Position numbers and translations under genes: made by a program. A stretch of 64,000 nucleotides of DNA. Origin: Devosia faecipullorum (GTDB lineage Bacteria; Pseudomonadota; Alphaproteobacteria; Rhizobiales; Devosiaceae). The DNA lies in NCBI RefSeq assembly GCF_015158295.1, contig NZ_JACDXV010000002.1:403501-467500 (forward strand), given 5' to 3'. Positions 27,877 through 36,823 of this stretch are shown here, one piece after another. The first letter of the stretch is position 1. Each line of letters opens with the position of its first letter. The notes under the pieces are model-generated. The model worked only from the letters and a program-made list of their open reading frames with translations, had not been told where the DNA came from and ran no database searches.

Positions 27877-28785
27877 TCAGCCGCCGGCCAGCGGATGGTG
27901 GCTTTCCACCAGATTGCGCAATTTCTCGTCCAGCACGTGGGTATAAATCTGCGTGGTGGAAATATCGGCATGACCGAGCAGCATCTGCACGACGCGCAGG
28001 TCGGCGCCGCCGGCGAGAAGGTGGCTTGCAAAGGCGTGGCGCAAAACGTGCGGAGCCACGCGGGACGCGGAAATGCCGACTTGCCCAGCCAGGGTTTTGA
28101 GGTCGCGGGCAAAGACCTGCCGGGACAAATAGCCCTCCTCGCCCTTGGCCGGGAACAGGAAGGGGCCGGGCGGCAGGGTCTTGATCCATAGTCGTACCGC
28201 GTCGCGGGCGCGGTCGTTCATCGGCACTATGCGTTCCTTGCCGCCCTTGCCCTTGACGGTAAGGAGGGCGGCGTCGCGCATCACCGCAGCACGGCGCAGG
28301 CTGACCATCTCGGAGACGCGCAGGCCCGTGGCATAGAGCATTTCGAGCAGCACATAGAGCCGCTGTGCCGAAAGCTGCTTCTGCGGGCTGGCGGGGGCAT
28401 TGGCTTGTTCCTCTGCCAGGGCCAGCAGGCGATCAACTTCGGCGACGGAGAGGATTTTGGGCAGTGCCCGGCGCGATCTGGGGCTGGCAACGATCCGAGT
28501 CGGGTCATCGCCGCGCATGCCATCGGCGCAGAGGAATTTGTGGAACTGGCGGATAGCCGAAAGGCGGCGGGCCGAGGAGGAGGCGGAGAGACCCTGTTCC
28601 TTGAGATCGTCGAGCCAGGCGGTGACGGTTTCACGGGGGCATGTGAGCAGCGTCTGCTTCTGCGCGGCGACGAAGGCGGTGTAATCGGCAAGGTCGCGCC
28701 GATAGGCCTCGATCGTATTGGCCGCCGCGCCGCGTTCGGCGCTCATCATTTCGAGAAAGGCCGAGACCTGATGGGCGCCGCTCAT
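27877..28785 (-). CDS. xerD: Tyrosine recombinase XerD
   Basis: A 302-residue recombinase that, with XerC, resolves chromosome dimers at dif. All catalytic residues are present: R156 (ATGLRVSEM), K180 (VKGKGGKERIVP), H246 and R249 (HVLRHAFASHLL), H272 (LGHADISTTQ) and Y281 (IYTHV). The N-terminal core-binding domain begins FLEMMSAERGAAANTIEAY. It reads as a housekeeping XerD, not as an integrase: length, position between aroK and accA and absence of att-like repeats argue against a mobile element. Its start overlaps the stop of the upstream small gene by four bases. Confidence 0.94.
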   Translation of the reverse strand: MSGAHQVSAFLEMMSAERGAAANTIEAYRRDLADYTAFVAAQKQTLLTCPRETVTAWLDDLKEQGLSASSSARRLSAIRQFHKFLCADGMRGDDPTRIVASPRSRRALPKILSVAEVDRLLALAEEQANAPASPQKQLSAQRLYVLLEMLYATGLRVSEMVSLRRAAVMRDAALLTVKGKGGKERIVPMNDRARDAVRLWIKTLPPGPFLFPAKGEEGYLSRQVFARDLKTLAGQVGISASRVAPHVLRHAFASHLLAGGADLRVVQMLLGHADISTTQIYTHVLDEKLRNLVESHHPLAGG

Positions 28786-29000
28786 TCCTCTGTCGCCGGA
28801 GCCGAGGTGACATTGGGCTGCGGCAATATCGTGCCGCCGCCACCCGGCGCGCCGGTTTCGCCCAACAGATCCCTTGTGGGGATGCGCTGGGTGACCTCCT
28901 TGGGCCTGACCTCGACAAAGGTCACGAGCGCGAACATGCCGGCATAGGCAAGACCGGCAAGAAACAGCAGGGTGATGAGCAAGCGAAAGAGGGTGGGCAT
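28782..29000 (-). CDS. Small single-span membrane protein upstream of xerD
   Basis: A 72-residue protein I do not recognise. Residues 5-29 form one membrane helix (RLLITLLFLAGLAYAGMF); the remainder (VEVRPKEVTQRIPTRDL) is soluble and ends in a Gly/Pro-rich tail. Its TGA overlaps the xerD ATG, so the two are likely made together. It is divergent from aroK, 170 bases away. The codon use matches the neighbours and the coupling supports expression, but no function can be given. Confidence 0.7.
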   Translation of the reverse strand: MPTLFRLLITLLFLAGLAYAGMFALVTFVEVRPKEVTQRIPTRDLLGETGAPGGGGTILPQPNVTSAPATEE

Positions 29001-29170
29001 GATCGTCCTGAGCGCCGCGTTGGGGTAAAGTCTCGAGGCAAAAGGTTGCCATCGGGTTCCCGCCGGTGAATTTGGTGGAAATGGGGGAGGCGATCAAGCC
29101 TTGGGGGCTGCGCGCTTGACAGGGCCGGTCCGGCCCGCTTGATAGCGGCGATGATCAGGGGGCGCGGCAA

Positions 29171-29764
29171 GTGAGCAGGACGGACGGCGGATCACGGCAG
29201 GGCCGGGCCCGGGCATTGGCCAGCAAACTGGCGGAAAAACCGCTGGTTCTGGTCGGCATGATGGGCGCGGGCAAGACCACGGTCGGCCGGCGGATTGCCA
29301 GCCGGCTGGGGCGGCAATTCGTCGACAGCGACGAGGAAATCGAGCGCGCGGCGCAGATGAGCATTCCCGAAATCTTCGAGCAGCGCGGCGAGGCCGAGTT
29401 TCGCGCCGGTGAAATGCGGGTGATTGCCCGATTGCTCAAGGAAAAGGATCTGGTGCTGGCGACCGGCGGCGGCGCCTTTGTCAGCCCCGAGACACGGAGC
29501 CTGGTCAAGGCCGAGGCGGTGTCGGTTTGGCTCAAGGCGGATCTCGACGTCCTGTTCGAGCGGGTGTCGCGGCGCTCCAACCGGCCGCTGCTCAAGACTG
29601 CCGATCCGAAGGCCACGCTCGAAAAATTGATCGCTGACCGCTATCACATCTATGCCGAGGCGGATGTGACCGTGGTGAGCCGCGACGTGCCGCAGGACAA
29701 TGTGGCCAGCGACGTGGTCAATGCCGTGCTCCACTATCTCAAAAACAACCAGGACAAATCATGA
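29171..29764 (+). CDS. aroK: Shikimate kinase
   Basis: A 197-residue enzyme that phosphorylates shikimate with ATP in aromatic amino acid synthesis. The P-loop is G29-MMGAGKTT-37. Shikimate-binding features are FVDSDEEIE, RAGEMRVI and ATGGGAFV, and the lid region is SNRPLLKTADP. The N-terminus has about 20 extra basic residues, common in Rhizobiales. The start is GTG, with AGGGGGC about eight bases upstream. Its stop overlaps the aroB start by four bases, the usual aroK-aroB operon. Confidence 0.95.
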   Translation: MSRTDGGSRQGRARALASKLAEKPLVLVGMMGAGKTTVGRRIASRLGRQFVDSDEEIERAAQMSIPEIFEQRGEAEFRAGEMRVIARLLKEKDLVLATGGGAFVSPETRSLVKAEAVSVWLKADLDVLFERVSRRSNRPLLKTADPKATLEKLIADRYHIYAEADVTVVSRDVPQDNVASDVVNAVLHYLKNNQDKS

Positions 29765-30876
29765 TCCAGATCGATCACAAGGTTCATGTCGCCCTGGACA
29801 GCCGAGCCTATGACATTCTGATCGGGCCAAGCCTGCTCGATGCGGCCGGTGCGATCCTCAAGGAGCGTTTTCCGGGCCGGAGCTACGGCATCGTCACCGA
29901 TGAGAATGTCGCCAAGGCGCAATTGCCGCGGCTGGCGGCGTCGCTCGCTTCAGCGGGCCTGCAATTTGAAGTCATCATGGTGCCGGCCGGCGAAGCCAGC
30001 AAGAATTACGCCGTGCTGGAACAGGTCGTGGAAGGGCTCCTTGCCGCGCGGCTGGAGCGCGGCGACATGGTCATCGCGCTGGGCGGCGGGGTGATCGGCG
30101 ATCTGGCCGGCTTTGCCGCCTCGATCACACGACGGGGCATGGATTTCGTGCAGATGCCCACCTCGCTGCTGGCGCAGGTGGATTCCTCGGTGGGCGGCAA
30201 GACCGGGATCAATTCCCCGCATGGCAAAAATCTCGTCGGCGCCTTTCACCAGCCCCGGCTGGTACTGGCCGACCTCTCGGCGCTCGACAGCCTGGACCGC
30301 CGGCAATTCGCCGCTGGCTATGCCGAAGTGGCCAAATATGGCCTGATCGACGACCCGGACTTCTTCGACTGGCTCGATGCCAATCTCGATGACATCCTTG
30401 CCGGGGGACCGGCGCGGGGAGAGGCGGTGGCCCGGTGCTGCGCGCACAAGGCCCGCGTGGTGATCGAGGACGAAAAAGAAACAGGCGTGCGTGCCCTGCT
30501 CAATCTGGGGCACACATTCGGCCATGCGCTGGAGAAGGATACCGGATATTCCGACCGGCTGCTGCATGGCGAGGGCGTCGCCATCGGCATGGTGCTGGCG
30601 CATGGCTTTTCGGCGCGGCTCGGGCTGGCGCCGGGGCAGGATCTGGGCCGGGTGTCAGCGCATCTGAAGCGCGCGGGGCTGCCCATCACTTTGGCCGATA
30701 TTCCCGGCACGCTCGGCTCGACCGAACAATTGATGGCCGCCATCGCGCAGGACAAAAAAGTGCAGCGCGGGGCGCTGACCTTTATCCTGACGCGCGGGAT
30801 TGGCCGGGCTTTCATCGAGAAGAATGTCGACCCGGAAAAGGTGCGCAACTATCTCGAGGAGATGCGCAACGTCTAA
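29761..30876 (+). CDS. aroB: 3-dehydroquinate synthase
   Basis: A 371-residue NAD- and zinc-dependent enzyme that cyclises DAHP to 3-dehydroquinate, the second shikimate step. NAD-binding sequence is GGGVIGDLAGFAAS. The active-site region MPTSLLAQVDSSVGGKTGIN is complete, as is the zinc ligand GHTFGHALE with LLHGEGVAIGM. Translation is coupled to aroK. The last codons overlap by four bases with the end of the convergent BolA-like gene, so there is no intergenic terminator. Confidence 0.96.
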   Translation: MIQIDHKVHVALDSRAYDILIGPSLLDAAGAILKERFPGRSYGIVTDENVAKAQLPRLAASLASAGLQFEVIMVPAGEASKNYAVLEQVVEGLLAARLERGDMVIALGGGVIGDLAGFAASITRRGMDFVQMPTSLLAQVDSSVGGKTGINSPHGKNLVGAFHQPRLVLADLSALDSLDRRQFAAGYAEVAKYGLIDDPDFFDWLDANLDDILAGGPARGEAVARCCAHKARVVIEDEKETGVRALLNLGHTFGHALEKDTGYSDRLLHGEGVAIGMVLAHGFSARLGLAPGQDLGRVSAHLKRAGLPITLADIPGTLGSTEQLMAAIAQDKKVQRGALTFILTRGIGRAFIEKNVDPEKVRNYLEEMRNV

Positions 30877-31142
30877 AGTGAGGAGGAGGGCAGCACCTCG
30901 ATGGCGAGGGCGTGCACGCTGCTCTTCAATTCATCGTCAAGCGTTTCCATGACGGCACGGTGTTGCGCTACGCGGCTGAGCCCGTCAAAATCGCTGGTCG
31001 CGATTCTGATGCGGAAATGGGTTTGCACCCCCTCGAGCCAGCCGGCATGGCCGCGATGGCTTTCGGACTCGTCGATCACCTCCAGATGGAGGGGTGAGAA
31101 TTTTTCGGTGAGCTTGGCTCTGATGGTGTCCGTCATGGACAT
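30873..31142 (-). CDS. BolA family protein
   Basis: An 89-residue BolA/IbaG-type protein. These usually partner monothiol glutaredoxins in iron-sulfur cluster handling and regulation. Landmarks are HLEVIDESESHRGHAGW, THFRIRIATSDFDGLSRVAQHR and the C-terminal VHALAIEVLPSS. The ATG at 31142 has GGAG seven bases upstream; the Met at 31136 is less well placed. It is divergent from the J-domain gene across 41 bases and overlaps the end of aroB. Only family membership is claimed; the precise partner is unknown, though a dithiol glutaredoxin lies at 45622. Confidence 0.9.
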   Translation of the reverse strand: MSMTDTIRAKLTEKFSPLHLEVIDESESHRGHAGWLEGVQTHFRIRIATSDFDGLSRVAQHRAVMETLDDELKSSVHALAIEVLPSSSL

Positions 31143-31183
31143 GGGGCGGCTCCAATATCTGTTTGTAGGCACAATTAGGCGCA

Positions 31184-31807
31184 ATGAAACCGCAATCCAA
31201 GCTCTTCGATTCCATCCGTGTTCGCCCGCGCCGGGAGGAAAAGCCGGAAGAGGTCACGATCAAATGCGACTGGGAAGGCTGTCAGGAGCCCGGTGAGTTC
31301 CGCGCGCCCAAGGGTGTTCGCTCGGAGGGGCAGTATCATAATTTCTGCCTCGAACATGTCCGGCACTACAATAAGGCGTTCAATTACTTTGCCGGGATGA
31401 GCCCGGAGGAACTGGACGAGGCGCTGCATGCCCCGCCCAAGGCGGAAACCCGCTCCACCTTCGCCACCGGCAATGCCAGCGCGGCGCGGGCGGCGGGGCG
31501 GCAGGCGGCGCAGCCGGGCGACAAATATGGTGACCCGTTCGGCGTCTTCGCGCGCTATCGCTATCAGCAATCCAAGCGCCCTGCGGCGGAGCGGGTGAAG
31601 CCGCTCAACGAGCCGGACCGCCGTGCGCTGGAAACCTTGGGCTTTGCCAAACATGCCAAATCCGATGAGATCAAGACCGCCTACAAGAACCTGGTCAAGT
31701 TGCACCACCCCGACGTCAATGGTGGCGATGCGTCCTCCGAGGAACGCCTGCGCTCGGTGATCGCGGCCTATAGCCACCTCAAGAAAAACGGTTTCGTGGT
31801 CCGCTGA
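31184..31807 (+). CDS. J-domain protein with N-terminal cysteine motif
   Basis: A 207-residue co-chaperone. The J domain is at the C-terminus (about residues 148-205), with the HPD motif at H175-D177 in LHHPDVNGG, which stimulates DnaK ATPase. The N-terminal half has C28, C33, C55 and H58 (CDWEGC and FCLEH), a possible zinc site. This reversed layout, J domain last and no G/F-rich or peptide-binding domain, is a known alphaproteobacterial type and not DnaJ itself. Gene order BolA - J protein - cobS is common in Rhizobiales. The start is 41 bases from the divergent BolA-like start. Confidence 0.9.
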   Translation: MKPQSKLFDSIRVRPRREEKPEEVTIKCDWEGCQEPGEFRAPKGVRSEGQYHNFCLEHVRHYNKAFNYFAGMSPEELDEALHAPPKAETRSTFATGNASAARAAGRQAAQPGDKYGDPFGVFARYRYQQSKRPAAERVKPLNEPDRRALETLGFAKHAKSDEIKTAYKNLVKLHHPDVNGGDASSEERLRSVIAAYSHLKKNGFVVR

Positions 31808-31922
31808 ACCATGCCGGGCCGGCAGCGGCCGGCGATGATGGCGAGGCTACCCGCCTTGTTACAATGCTGCTATAGAGCCTCCCGCCGTCCCTTAAGCCTT
31901 CTTCCTTTTCAAGAGCCTTGCC

Positions 31923-32906
31923 ATGACTGAATTCGCCAATCTGCCCGACACCGAATACAAGGCGCGGGATCTGTTCGGCATCGACACCGATATGGTGGTG
32001 ATGGGCTATAAGGAACGCACCAGCCATGTGCCGCCGGTCGACCCCGACTACCTCTTCGACCGCAATACCACGCTCGCGATCCTGGCCGGCTTCCAGCATA
32101 ATCGCCGCGTCATGGTGCAGGGCTATCACGGCACCGGCAAGTCCACCCATATCGAGCAGGTGGCGGCGCGGCTGAACTGGCCGCTGGTCCGCGTCAATCT
32201 CGACAGCCATGTCAGCCGTATCGACCTCGTCGGCAAGGACGCGATCGTGCTCAAGGACGGCAAGCAGATCACCGAATTCCGCGACGGCATCCTGCCCTGG
32301 GCAGTGCAGAACAATGTGGCGCTGGTGTTCGACGAATATGACGCGGGACGCCCGGACGTGATGTTCGTGATCCAGCGCGTCCTCGAGCAATCGGGCCGGC
32401 TGACCCTGCTCGACCAGAACCGCGTCATCATTCCGCATCCGGCCTTCCGGCTGTTCTCGACCACCAATACGATCGGGTTGGGCGACACGTCGGGCCTCTA
32501 TCACGGCACCCAGCAGATCAATCAGGGCCAGATGGACCGCTGGTCCATCGTCACCACGCTCAATTATCTGCCCCATGACAAGGAAGTCGGCATCGTCCTC
32601 GCCAAGAACAAAAGCTATGGCGAAAGCGAGAAGGGCAGAAAGCAGATTTCCAATATGGTGCGGCTCGCCGATCTCACCCGCTCTGCCTTCATCAATGGCG
32701 ATATTTCCACGGTGATGAGCCCGCGCGGCGTCATCACCTGGGCCGAGAATGCGGTCATTTTCGGCGGCGATATCGGTTTTGCCTTCCGCCTCACCTTCCT
32801 CAACAAATGCGACGAACTCGAACGCCCGGTGGTGGCCGAATTCTATCAGCGCGTGTTCGGCGAAGACCTGCCGGAAAGCTCCGCCAATCTGGCGGTGATG
32901 GCGTAA
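31923..32906 (+). CDS. cobS: Cobaltochelatase subunit CobS
   Basis: A 327-residue AAA+ ATPase that, with CobT, drives cobalt insertion by CobN in aerobic vitamin B12 synthesis. The P-loop is G67-YHGTGKST-75, the Walker B region is [18 protein letters not shown], and [14 protein letters not shown] follows. N-terminal [18 protein letters not shown] is typical of CobS. Length and motifs fit the family. The ribosome-binding site is weak (AAGAG). cobT follows after a 157-base spacer made of a repeat. cobN is not in the window. Confidence 0.95.
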   Translation: MTEFANLPDTEYKARDLFGIDTDMVVMGYKERTSHVPPVDPDYLFDRNTTLAILAGFQHNRRVMVQGYHGTGKSTHIEQVAARLNWPLVRVNLDSHVSRIDLVGKDAIVLKDGKQITEFRDGILPWAVQNNVALVFDEYDAGRPDVMFVIQRVLEQSGRLTLLDQNRVIIPHPAFRLFSTTNTIGLGDTSGLYHGTQQINQGQMDRWSIVTTLNYLPHDKEVGIVLAKNKSYGESEKGRKQISNMVRLADLTRSAFINGDISTVMSPRGVITWAENAVIFGGDIGFAFRLTFLNKCDELERPVVAEFYQRVFGEDLPESSANLAVMA

Positions 32907-32913
32907 GTAACTC

Positions 32914-33056
32914 CTCCCGGCTTTGCCGGGAGCCCCCTCATCCGGCCCTGCGGGCCACCTTCTCCCAGAGGGGCGAAGGGACCGCTTTGGCCGTCCAGAC
33001 GCCGAACTAGGCCCGCGCCCCTACGGGGAGAGGGTTGGGGTGAGGGGTCTTCCGGA
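32914..33056. repeat. Rhizobial-type repeat between cobS and cobT
   Basis: The spacer is almost wholly repeat-like. It begins with a CTCCCGGC (32914-32921) / GCCGGGAG (32925-32932) hairpin, then CCCCTCATCCGGCC and CTTCTCCCAGAGGGGCG. It closes with ACGGGGAGAGGG and GGTGAGGGG, which can pair back to CCCCTCA at 32934-32940. Sequences of this CCCCTCATCCGGCC type are widespread in Rhizobiales intergenic regions (from memory). The reading frame of cobT stays open through most of it. Confidence 0.75.
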
Positions 33057-33063
33057 TCAGACC

Positions 33064-34953
33064 ATGGCAAACCCTCCGCGCAGCAAAGCCAACAAGCCCG
33101 ATCAGACCCAGGCCTTCAAATCGGCCATGGGTGCGACGGTGCGCGCCATTGGCGGCAAGGCGGAGCTGGAGGTCAGTTTCACCGCCGACCGGCCGCTGCT
33201 CACCTCGGACCGGGCGCGGCTGGCCAATCTGCCGCGCCTGCCGACCCGGCGCGACATTGCCATTGCCCGCGGACAGGGCGACGCCATGGCCATGCGGCTG
33301 GCCAGCCATGATCCAGACAGCCATCGCAAGCGTGCGCCCATGGATCCGCAGGCGCGCGCCGCCTTCGACGCATTGGAGCAGGCGCGGGTGGAATCGCTCG
33401 GCGTTCTGCGCATGCCCGGCATGGGCGGCAATATCCACGAAATGCTGGAAGACCGGCTGTTTCGCGCGAATTTCGCCGAAGTCGATGCCAAGGACGATGC
33501 GCCCCTGGCTGAAGCCCTGGGGCTGATGCTGCGCGAGAAACTGGCCGGTGTCGCCGTGCCGCCATCGGGCCACGCGCTGGTCGACCTCTGGCGCGGCGAG
33601 ATCGAGAGCCGGGCGGGCACCTCGCTCGACGCGCTGCTGGGCGCCTATGAGAACCAGGACGACTTTGCCCGCGCCGCCAAGGCCGTGCTGCGTGACCTCA
33701 ATCTGATCGCCGAAAGCGATATGGATGATGCCTCCGAGGGCGAAGAGGACAGCACCGAGGACAGCCAGCCCGAGCAGGCGCAGGGCTCCGACCAGGCGCC
33801 CGAACAGGGCGACGGCGAGAGCGAGCAATCCCAGTCCGACGAGGACCAGCAGGCCGGAGAGAGCGAAGAGGCCGGCGATGTCGAAGGCATGGAAGCCGAT
33901 ATGGCCGATGCCGACGAGAATGCCGAAGCCGAGGCGGGCGAAGATGCGCCGATGCCGCCACCGGCCCGCGACGGCGGCACCCAGCTTTCCAACCAGTTCA
34001 ACTACAAGGTGTTCACCACCAAGTTCGACGAGATCGTCAAGGCGGCCGAATTGTGCCCGCCCGATGAACTGGACCAATTGCGCGCCCTGTTGGACAAGCA
34101 GCTGGAAAATCTCGCCGGGGCGGTGGCGCGGCTCGCCAACAAGCTGCAGCGGCGCCTGATGGCCAAGCAGAACCGGAGCTGGCAGTTCGACCTCGAGGAA
34201 GGGCTGCTCGACACGGCGCGCCTGACGCGCGTGGTGACCGATCCCTTGCAGGCGCTGAGCTTCAAGGTCGAGAACGATACCGATTTTCGCGATACCGTGG
34301 TGACGCTGCTGATCGACAATTCCGGCTCGATGCGCGGCAGGCCGATTACCATCGCGGCCATTTGCGGCGACATTCTCGCCCGCACCCTGGAGCGGTGCGG
34401 AGTGAAGGTGGAAATTTTGGGCTTCACCACCCGCGCCTGGAAGGGCGGCAAGAGCCGCGAAGCCTGGCTGGAGGCCAATCGGCCGGCCAATCCGGGCCGG
34501 GTCAACGATATTCGCCACATCATCTATAAGGCGGCAGACGAACCCTGGCGTCACGCGCGGCGCAATCTCGGGCTGATGATGCGCGAGGGACTGCTCAAGG
34601 AAAATATCGATGGGGAGGCGCTCGAATGGGCACGCAAGCGGCTGATGGCCCGGCCCGAGCAGCGCCGCATCCTGATGGTCATCTCCGATGGCGCGCCGGT
34701 CGATGATTCCACCCAGAGCGTCAATGCCGGCAATTATCTCGAAGCCCATCTCCGCCAGGTGATCGAAGACATCGAAACGCGCTCGCCCATTCAATTGGTG
34801 GCGGTCGGCATCGGCCATGACGTGACCCGCTATTACCGGCGCGCGGTGACGCTGCTCGATGCCGAAGAGCTGGCCGGGGCATTGACCGACGAATTGGCGG
34901 CCTTGTTCGACGAGGAAATGCCGGCGCAGGCGCGGCGAAGAGGCAGGGGATGA
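33064..34953 (+). CDS. cobT: Cobaltochelatase subunit CobT
   Basis: A 629-residue partner of CobS in the CobNST chelatase. Three parts are visible: a basic N-terminal domain ([18 protein letters not shown]), an acidic linker of about 90 residues rich in Glu, Asp, Gln and Ser (near 220-305), and a C-terminal von Willebrand factor A domain with the MIDAS motif [11 protein letters not shown] that binds Mg and contacts CobS. The ATG at 33064 starts [14 protein letters not shown], the family N-terminus; open frame upstream runs into the repeat. The ribosome-binding site is poor. Its stop overlaps the next start by four bases. Confidence 0.95.
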   Translation: MANPPRSKANKPDQTQAFKSAMGATVRAIGGKAELEVSFTADRPLLTSDRARLANLPRLPTRRDIAIARGQGDAMAMRLASHDPDSHRKRAPMDPQARAAFDALEQARVESLGVLRMPGMGGNIHEMLEDRLFRANFAEVDAKDDAPLAEALGLMLREKLAGVAVPPSGHALVDLWRGEIESRAGTSLDALLGAYENQDDFARAAKAVLRDLNLIAESDMDDASEGEEDSTEDSQPEQAQGSDQAPEQGDGESEQSQSDEDQQAGESEEAGDVEGMEADMADADENAEAEAGEDAPMPPPARDGGTQLSNQFNYKVFTTKFDEIVKAAELCPPDELDQLRALLDKQLENLAGAVARLANKLQRRLMAKQNRSWQFDLEEGLLDTARLTRVVTDPLQALSFKVENDTDFRDTVVTLLIDNSGSMRGRPITIAAICGDILARTLERCGVKVEILGFTTRAWKGGKSREAWLEANRPANPGRVNDIRHIIYKAADEPWRHARRNLGLMMREGLLKENIDGEALEWARKRLMARPEQRRILMVISDGAPVDDSTQSVNAGNYLEAHLRQVIEDIETRSPIQLVAVGIGHDVTRYYRRAVTLLDAEELAGALTDELAALFDEEMPAQARRRGRG

Positions 34954-35939
34954 AGAGGCCCACCGCGCTCGCTCTGCTGCTATTGACCCTTTCCGGTCAG
35001 GCCGGTGCGGTGGAAGCGACGGTGAGCGCGGCGCAGATCCAGAGTTTTCGGGGCGCATCGGTCGGCGAGCGCGTCGACCAGCTGATCTTTCGCGGCGGCA
35101 TGACGCTGCAAAGTCCAGACGATACCTTTGGCGGACTGTCCAGCATCAGCCAGACCGGCGCCGAACAGCGCATTGCCTTCGTGAGCGATCGCGGCCATTT
35201 CGTTTCCGGCCAATTGGCCTATGACGAGGCTGACCGGCTGTTCGGCTTTATCGGCGTCACCATCGAGCCGCTGCAAAATTCATCCGGCCAGATATTGCCG
35301 CGCCAATATGCGCGCGATGCCGAAGGCATGGATACGATCTGGCGGGATGGCGCGGCGGTGGGCGTGCGGGTGAGTTTCGAGCACCTGACGCGGGTGGCTG
35401 ATTTTACCATTCATGAAGGGCGTCCGGGCGGTCCGGCGCGCGAAGTGGCGATCCCGCAATGGCTCACCGATCTGCGCACCAATGAATCGCTGGAATCGAT
35501 CTGTATCGCGCCGTCGGCCTCGCCCGTTGCCGGCTCGACCATCCTCATCACCGAGGAGGCGCTGGATGAGAACGGCAATCATCGCGGCGAAATGCTGGGC
35601 GTGAGGGACAAAGGGCCGTTCACCTATCGCAATTCGCCCATCGTCAATCCCACCGATTGCGCCTTCCTGCCCAATGGCGACCTGCTGGTGCTGGAGCGCG
35701 GCGTCTCGCTCTTCAGCTTCGTGATGAACCTGCGGCGGGTTCCGGCCGCTGAAGTACGGCCCGGCAATTTGCTGGCGGGTGAATTGCTGCTGTCGGCCCA
35801 GGGTGGCGAAATCGACAATATGGAAAGCCTGATGGTGCATGTAACGCCGGGTGGCGAAACGCGCATCCTCATGGGGTCGGACAACAATTTCAACGGCTGG
35901 CAGCGCACCATGCTCCTCGAATTCGCGCTGCCGGACTGA
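34950..35939 (+). CDS. Secreted esterase-like phytase-family protein
   Basis: A 329-residue protein with a signal peptide ([17 protein letters not shown]). The body matches the 'esterase-like activity of phytase' family, probably a beta-propeller: [63 protein letters not shown] and [18 protein letters not shown] at the end. Substrate is unknown. The ATG overlaps the cobT stop, so it is read with cobT, but a link to B12 synthesis is not implied. It converges with the queuosine transporter across a 37-base gap. Confidence 0.85.
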   Translation: MKRPTALALLLLTLSGQAGAVEATVSAAQIQSFRGASVGERVDQLIFRGGMTLQSPDDTFGGLSSISQTGAEQRIAFVSDRGHFVSGQLAYDEADRLFGFIGVTIEPLQNSSGQILPRQYARDAEGMDTIWRDGAAVGVRVSFEHLTRVADFTIHEGRPGGPAREVAIPQWLTDLRTNESLESICIAPSASPVAGSTILITEEALDENGNHRGEMLGVRDKGPFTYRNSPIVNPTDCAFLPNGDLLVLERGVSLFSFVMNLRRVPAAEVRPGNLLAGELLLSAQGGEIDNMESLMVHVTPGGETRILMGSDNNFNGWQRTMLLEFALPD

Positions 35940-35940
35940 G

Positions 35941-35968
35941 CCTTCCCCTTTCCTGGAGGATGGGAAGG
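35941..35968. terminator. Possible bidirectional terminator hairpin
   Basis: CCTTCCC (35941-35947) pairs with GGGAAGG (35962-35968) around a 14-base loop, between convergent stops. No long T run follows on either strand. Confidence 0.4.
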
Positions 35969-35976
35969 CTTGTGTC

Positions 35977-36612
35977 CTATGCCGCTGCCGGCAGCCGGCG
36001 CAGCACCAGGTCGCGAATGGTTTTATAGGGCGCGAGCATCAGCACCGCCATGATCAGCTTGACCAGGAAATCCCCCAGCGCCAGCGATTGCCAGAGCTCG
36101 ACCTCCTGTCCGATCCCCAGTAGCGGCGCCGGGAAGGCGAGCGAAGAATCCTCCATGCCAAAATAGGCGTCGATGCCGGCAAAGGCGGGCGCCATGGCGA
36201 GGGAGAAAAAGATCGCCGTGTCCAGCGCCGAGGAGAAAAGCGAGGAGAACATCGGTGCGTGCCACCATGGCCCATGGCGCAGGCGGTGGAAGATGGACAC
36301 GTCGAGCAATTGCGCGACGAGAAAGGCCGAGCCCGAGGCAATGGCGATGCGGGGCGTGGCCAGCCAGATGGACAATATGACCGCCACGACGAAGCCGGAC
36401 AGCACGACAAGGCGGGTCTTTTGCGGTCCGAAGGCGCGGTTGGAAAGATCGGTAACGAGGAAGGCGACCGGATAGGTGAAGGCGCCCCAGGTCAGAATGT
36501 CACCGATATGGACGCCGGCAAGGGTCAGATCGACCGGATATTGCACGAGAATATTGGAGGCGGCGACTACGGCCGCCATGGCGGCCAGCGCTACCAGCAA
36601 GCGAGACAGCAT
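35977..36612 (-). CDS. Queuosine precursor transporter (VUT family, YhhQ-like)
   Basis: A 211-residue inner-membrane protein with about six hydrophobic helices, predicted to import preQ0 or preQ1, precursors of the tRNA base queuosine. Family landmarks are LTWGAFTYPVAFLVTDLSNR, GPQKTRLVV, ASGSAFLVAQLLDVSIFHRL, APMFSSLFSSALDTAIFFSL and the C-terminal DFLVKLIMAVLMLAPYKTI. The ATG at 36612 begins the first helix; AAAGG lies about nine bases upstream. The long leader can fold into several hairpins (separate entry), so expression may be controlled by RNA structure. It converges with the phytase-like gene. Confidence 0.9.
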   Translation of the reverse strand: MLSRLLVALAAMAAVVAASNILVQYPVDLTLAGVHIGDILTWGAFTYPVAFLVTDLSNRAFGPQKTRLVVLSGFVVAVILSIWLATPRIAIASGSAFLVAQLLDVSIFHRLRHGPWWHAPMFSSLFSSALDTAIFFSLAMAPAFAGIDAYFGMEDSSLAFPAPLLGIGQEVELWQSLALGDFLVKLIMAVLMLAPYKTIRDLVLRRLPAAA

Positions 36613-36630
36613 CAGACTGTACCTTTGTTG

Positions 36631-36746
36631 GGTGCGACCGGCAGGAGACCGGAGCACCGTTGAGAGGGAGAGGCGAGGCCTCGTCCTTTGGGCGTCACCC
36701 CCGGGGTTCGATCCGGGGGAGATTTAAGTCGACCGCTCTGCCGGAT
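36631..36746 (-). promoter_or_regulatory. Structured leader upstream of the queuosine transporter
   Basis: On the minus strand this leader can form three hairpins. One at 36719-36698 pairs CCCCCGG with CCGGGGG around ATCGAACC, a loop like that of a tRNA T arm. CGAGGCCTCG at 36683-36674 is a palindrome. The last, at 36658-36631, pairs GGTGC with GCACC and CCGG with CCGG, ending 18 bases before the ATG and close to the AAAGG. ATCCGG near 36745-36740 can pair with CCGGAT, competing with the first hairpin. Upstream, GGCAGAGCGGTCGACTTAAA resembles a tRNA D-arm to anticodon region, but no full cloverleaf forms. It does not match preQ1 riboswitch patterns I know. Confidence 0.45.
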
Positions 36747-36767
36747 GCTTCTTGATAAGGGACCGGC

Positions 36768-36801
36768 AAAACAAAACCGCGCGGAGCAGGCTCCACGCGG
36801 T
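36768..36801 (-). terminator. Rho-independent terminator after rpmB
   Basis: On the minus strand, ACCGCGTGGAG (36801-36791) pairs with CTCCGCGCGGT (36786-36776), with one G-U pair and a CCTG loop, followed by TTTGTTTT. It begins 22 bases after the rpmB stop. Confidence 0.9.
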
Positions 36802-36823
36802 CGAAAATCTAGCAGGAAATCGA

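Noticed and set aside
27877..28785. Integrase of a mobile element
   Set aside because: Length, motifs and neighbours fit the chromosomal XerD; no attachment repeats, tRNA target or phage genes are nearby.
36661..36745. A tRNA gene
   Set aside because: GGTTCGATCC and a D-arm-like stretch are present, but the T stem does not pair canonically, the anticodon stem does not close and no acceptor stem is found on either strand.
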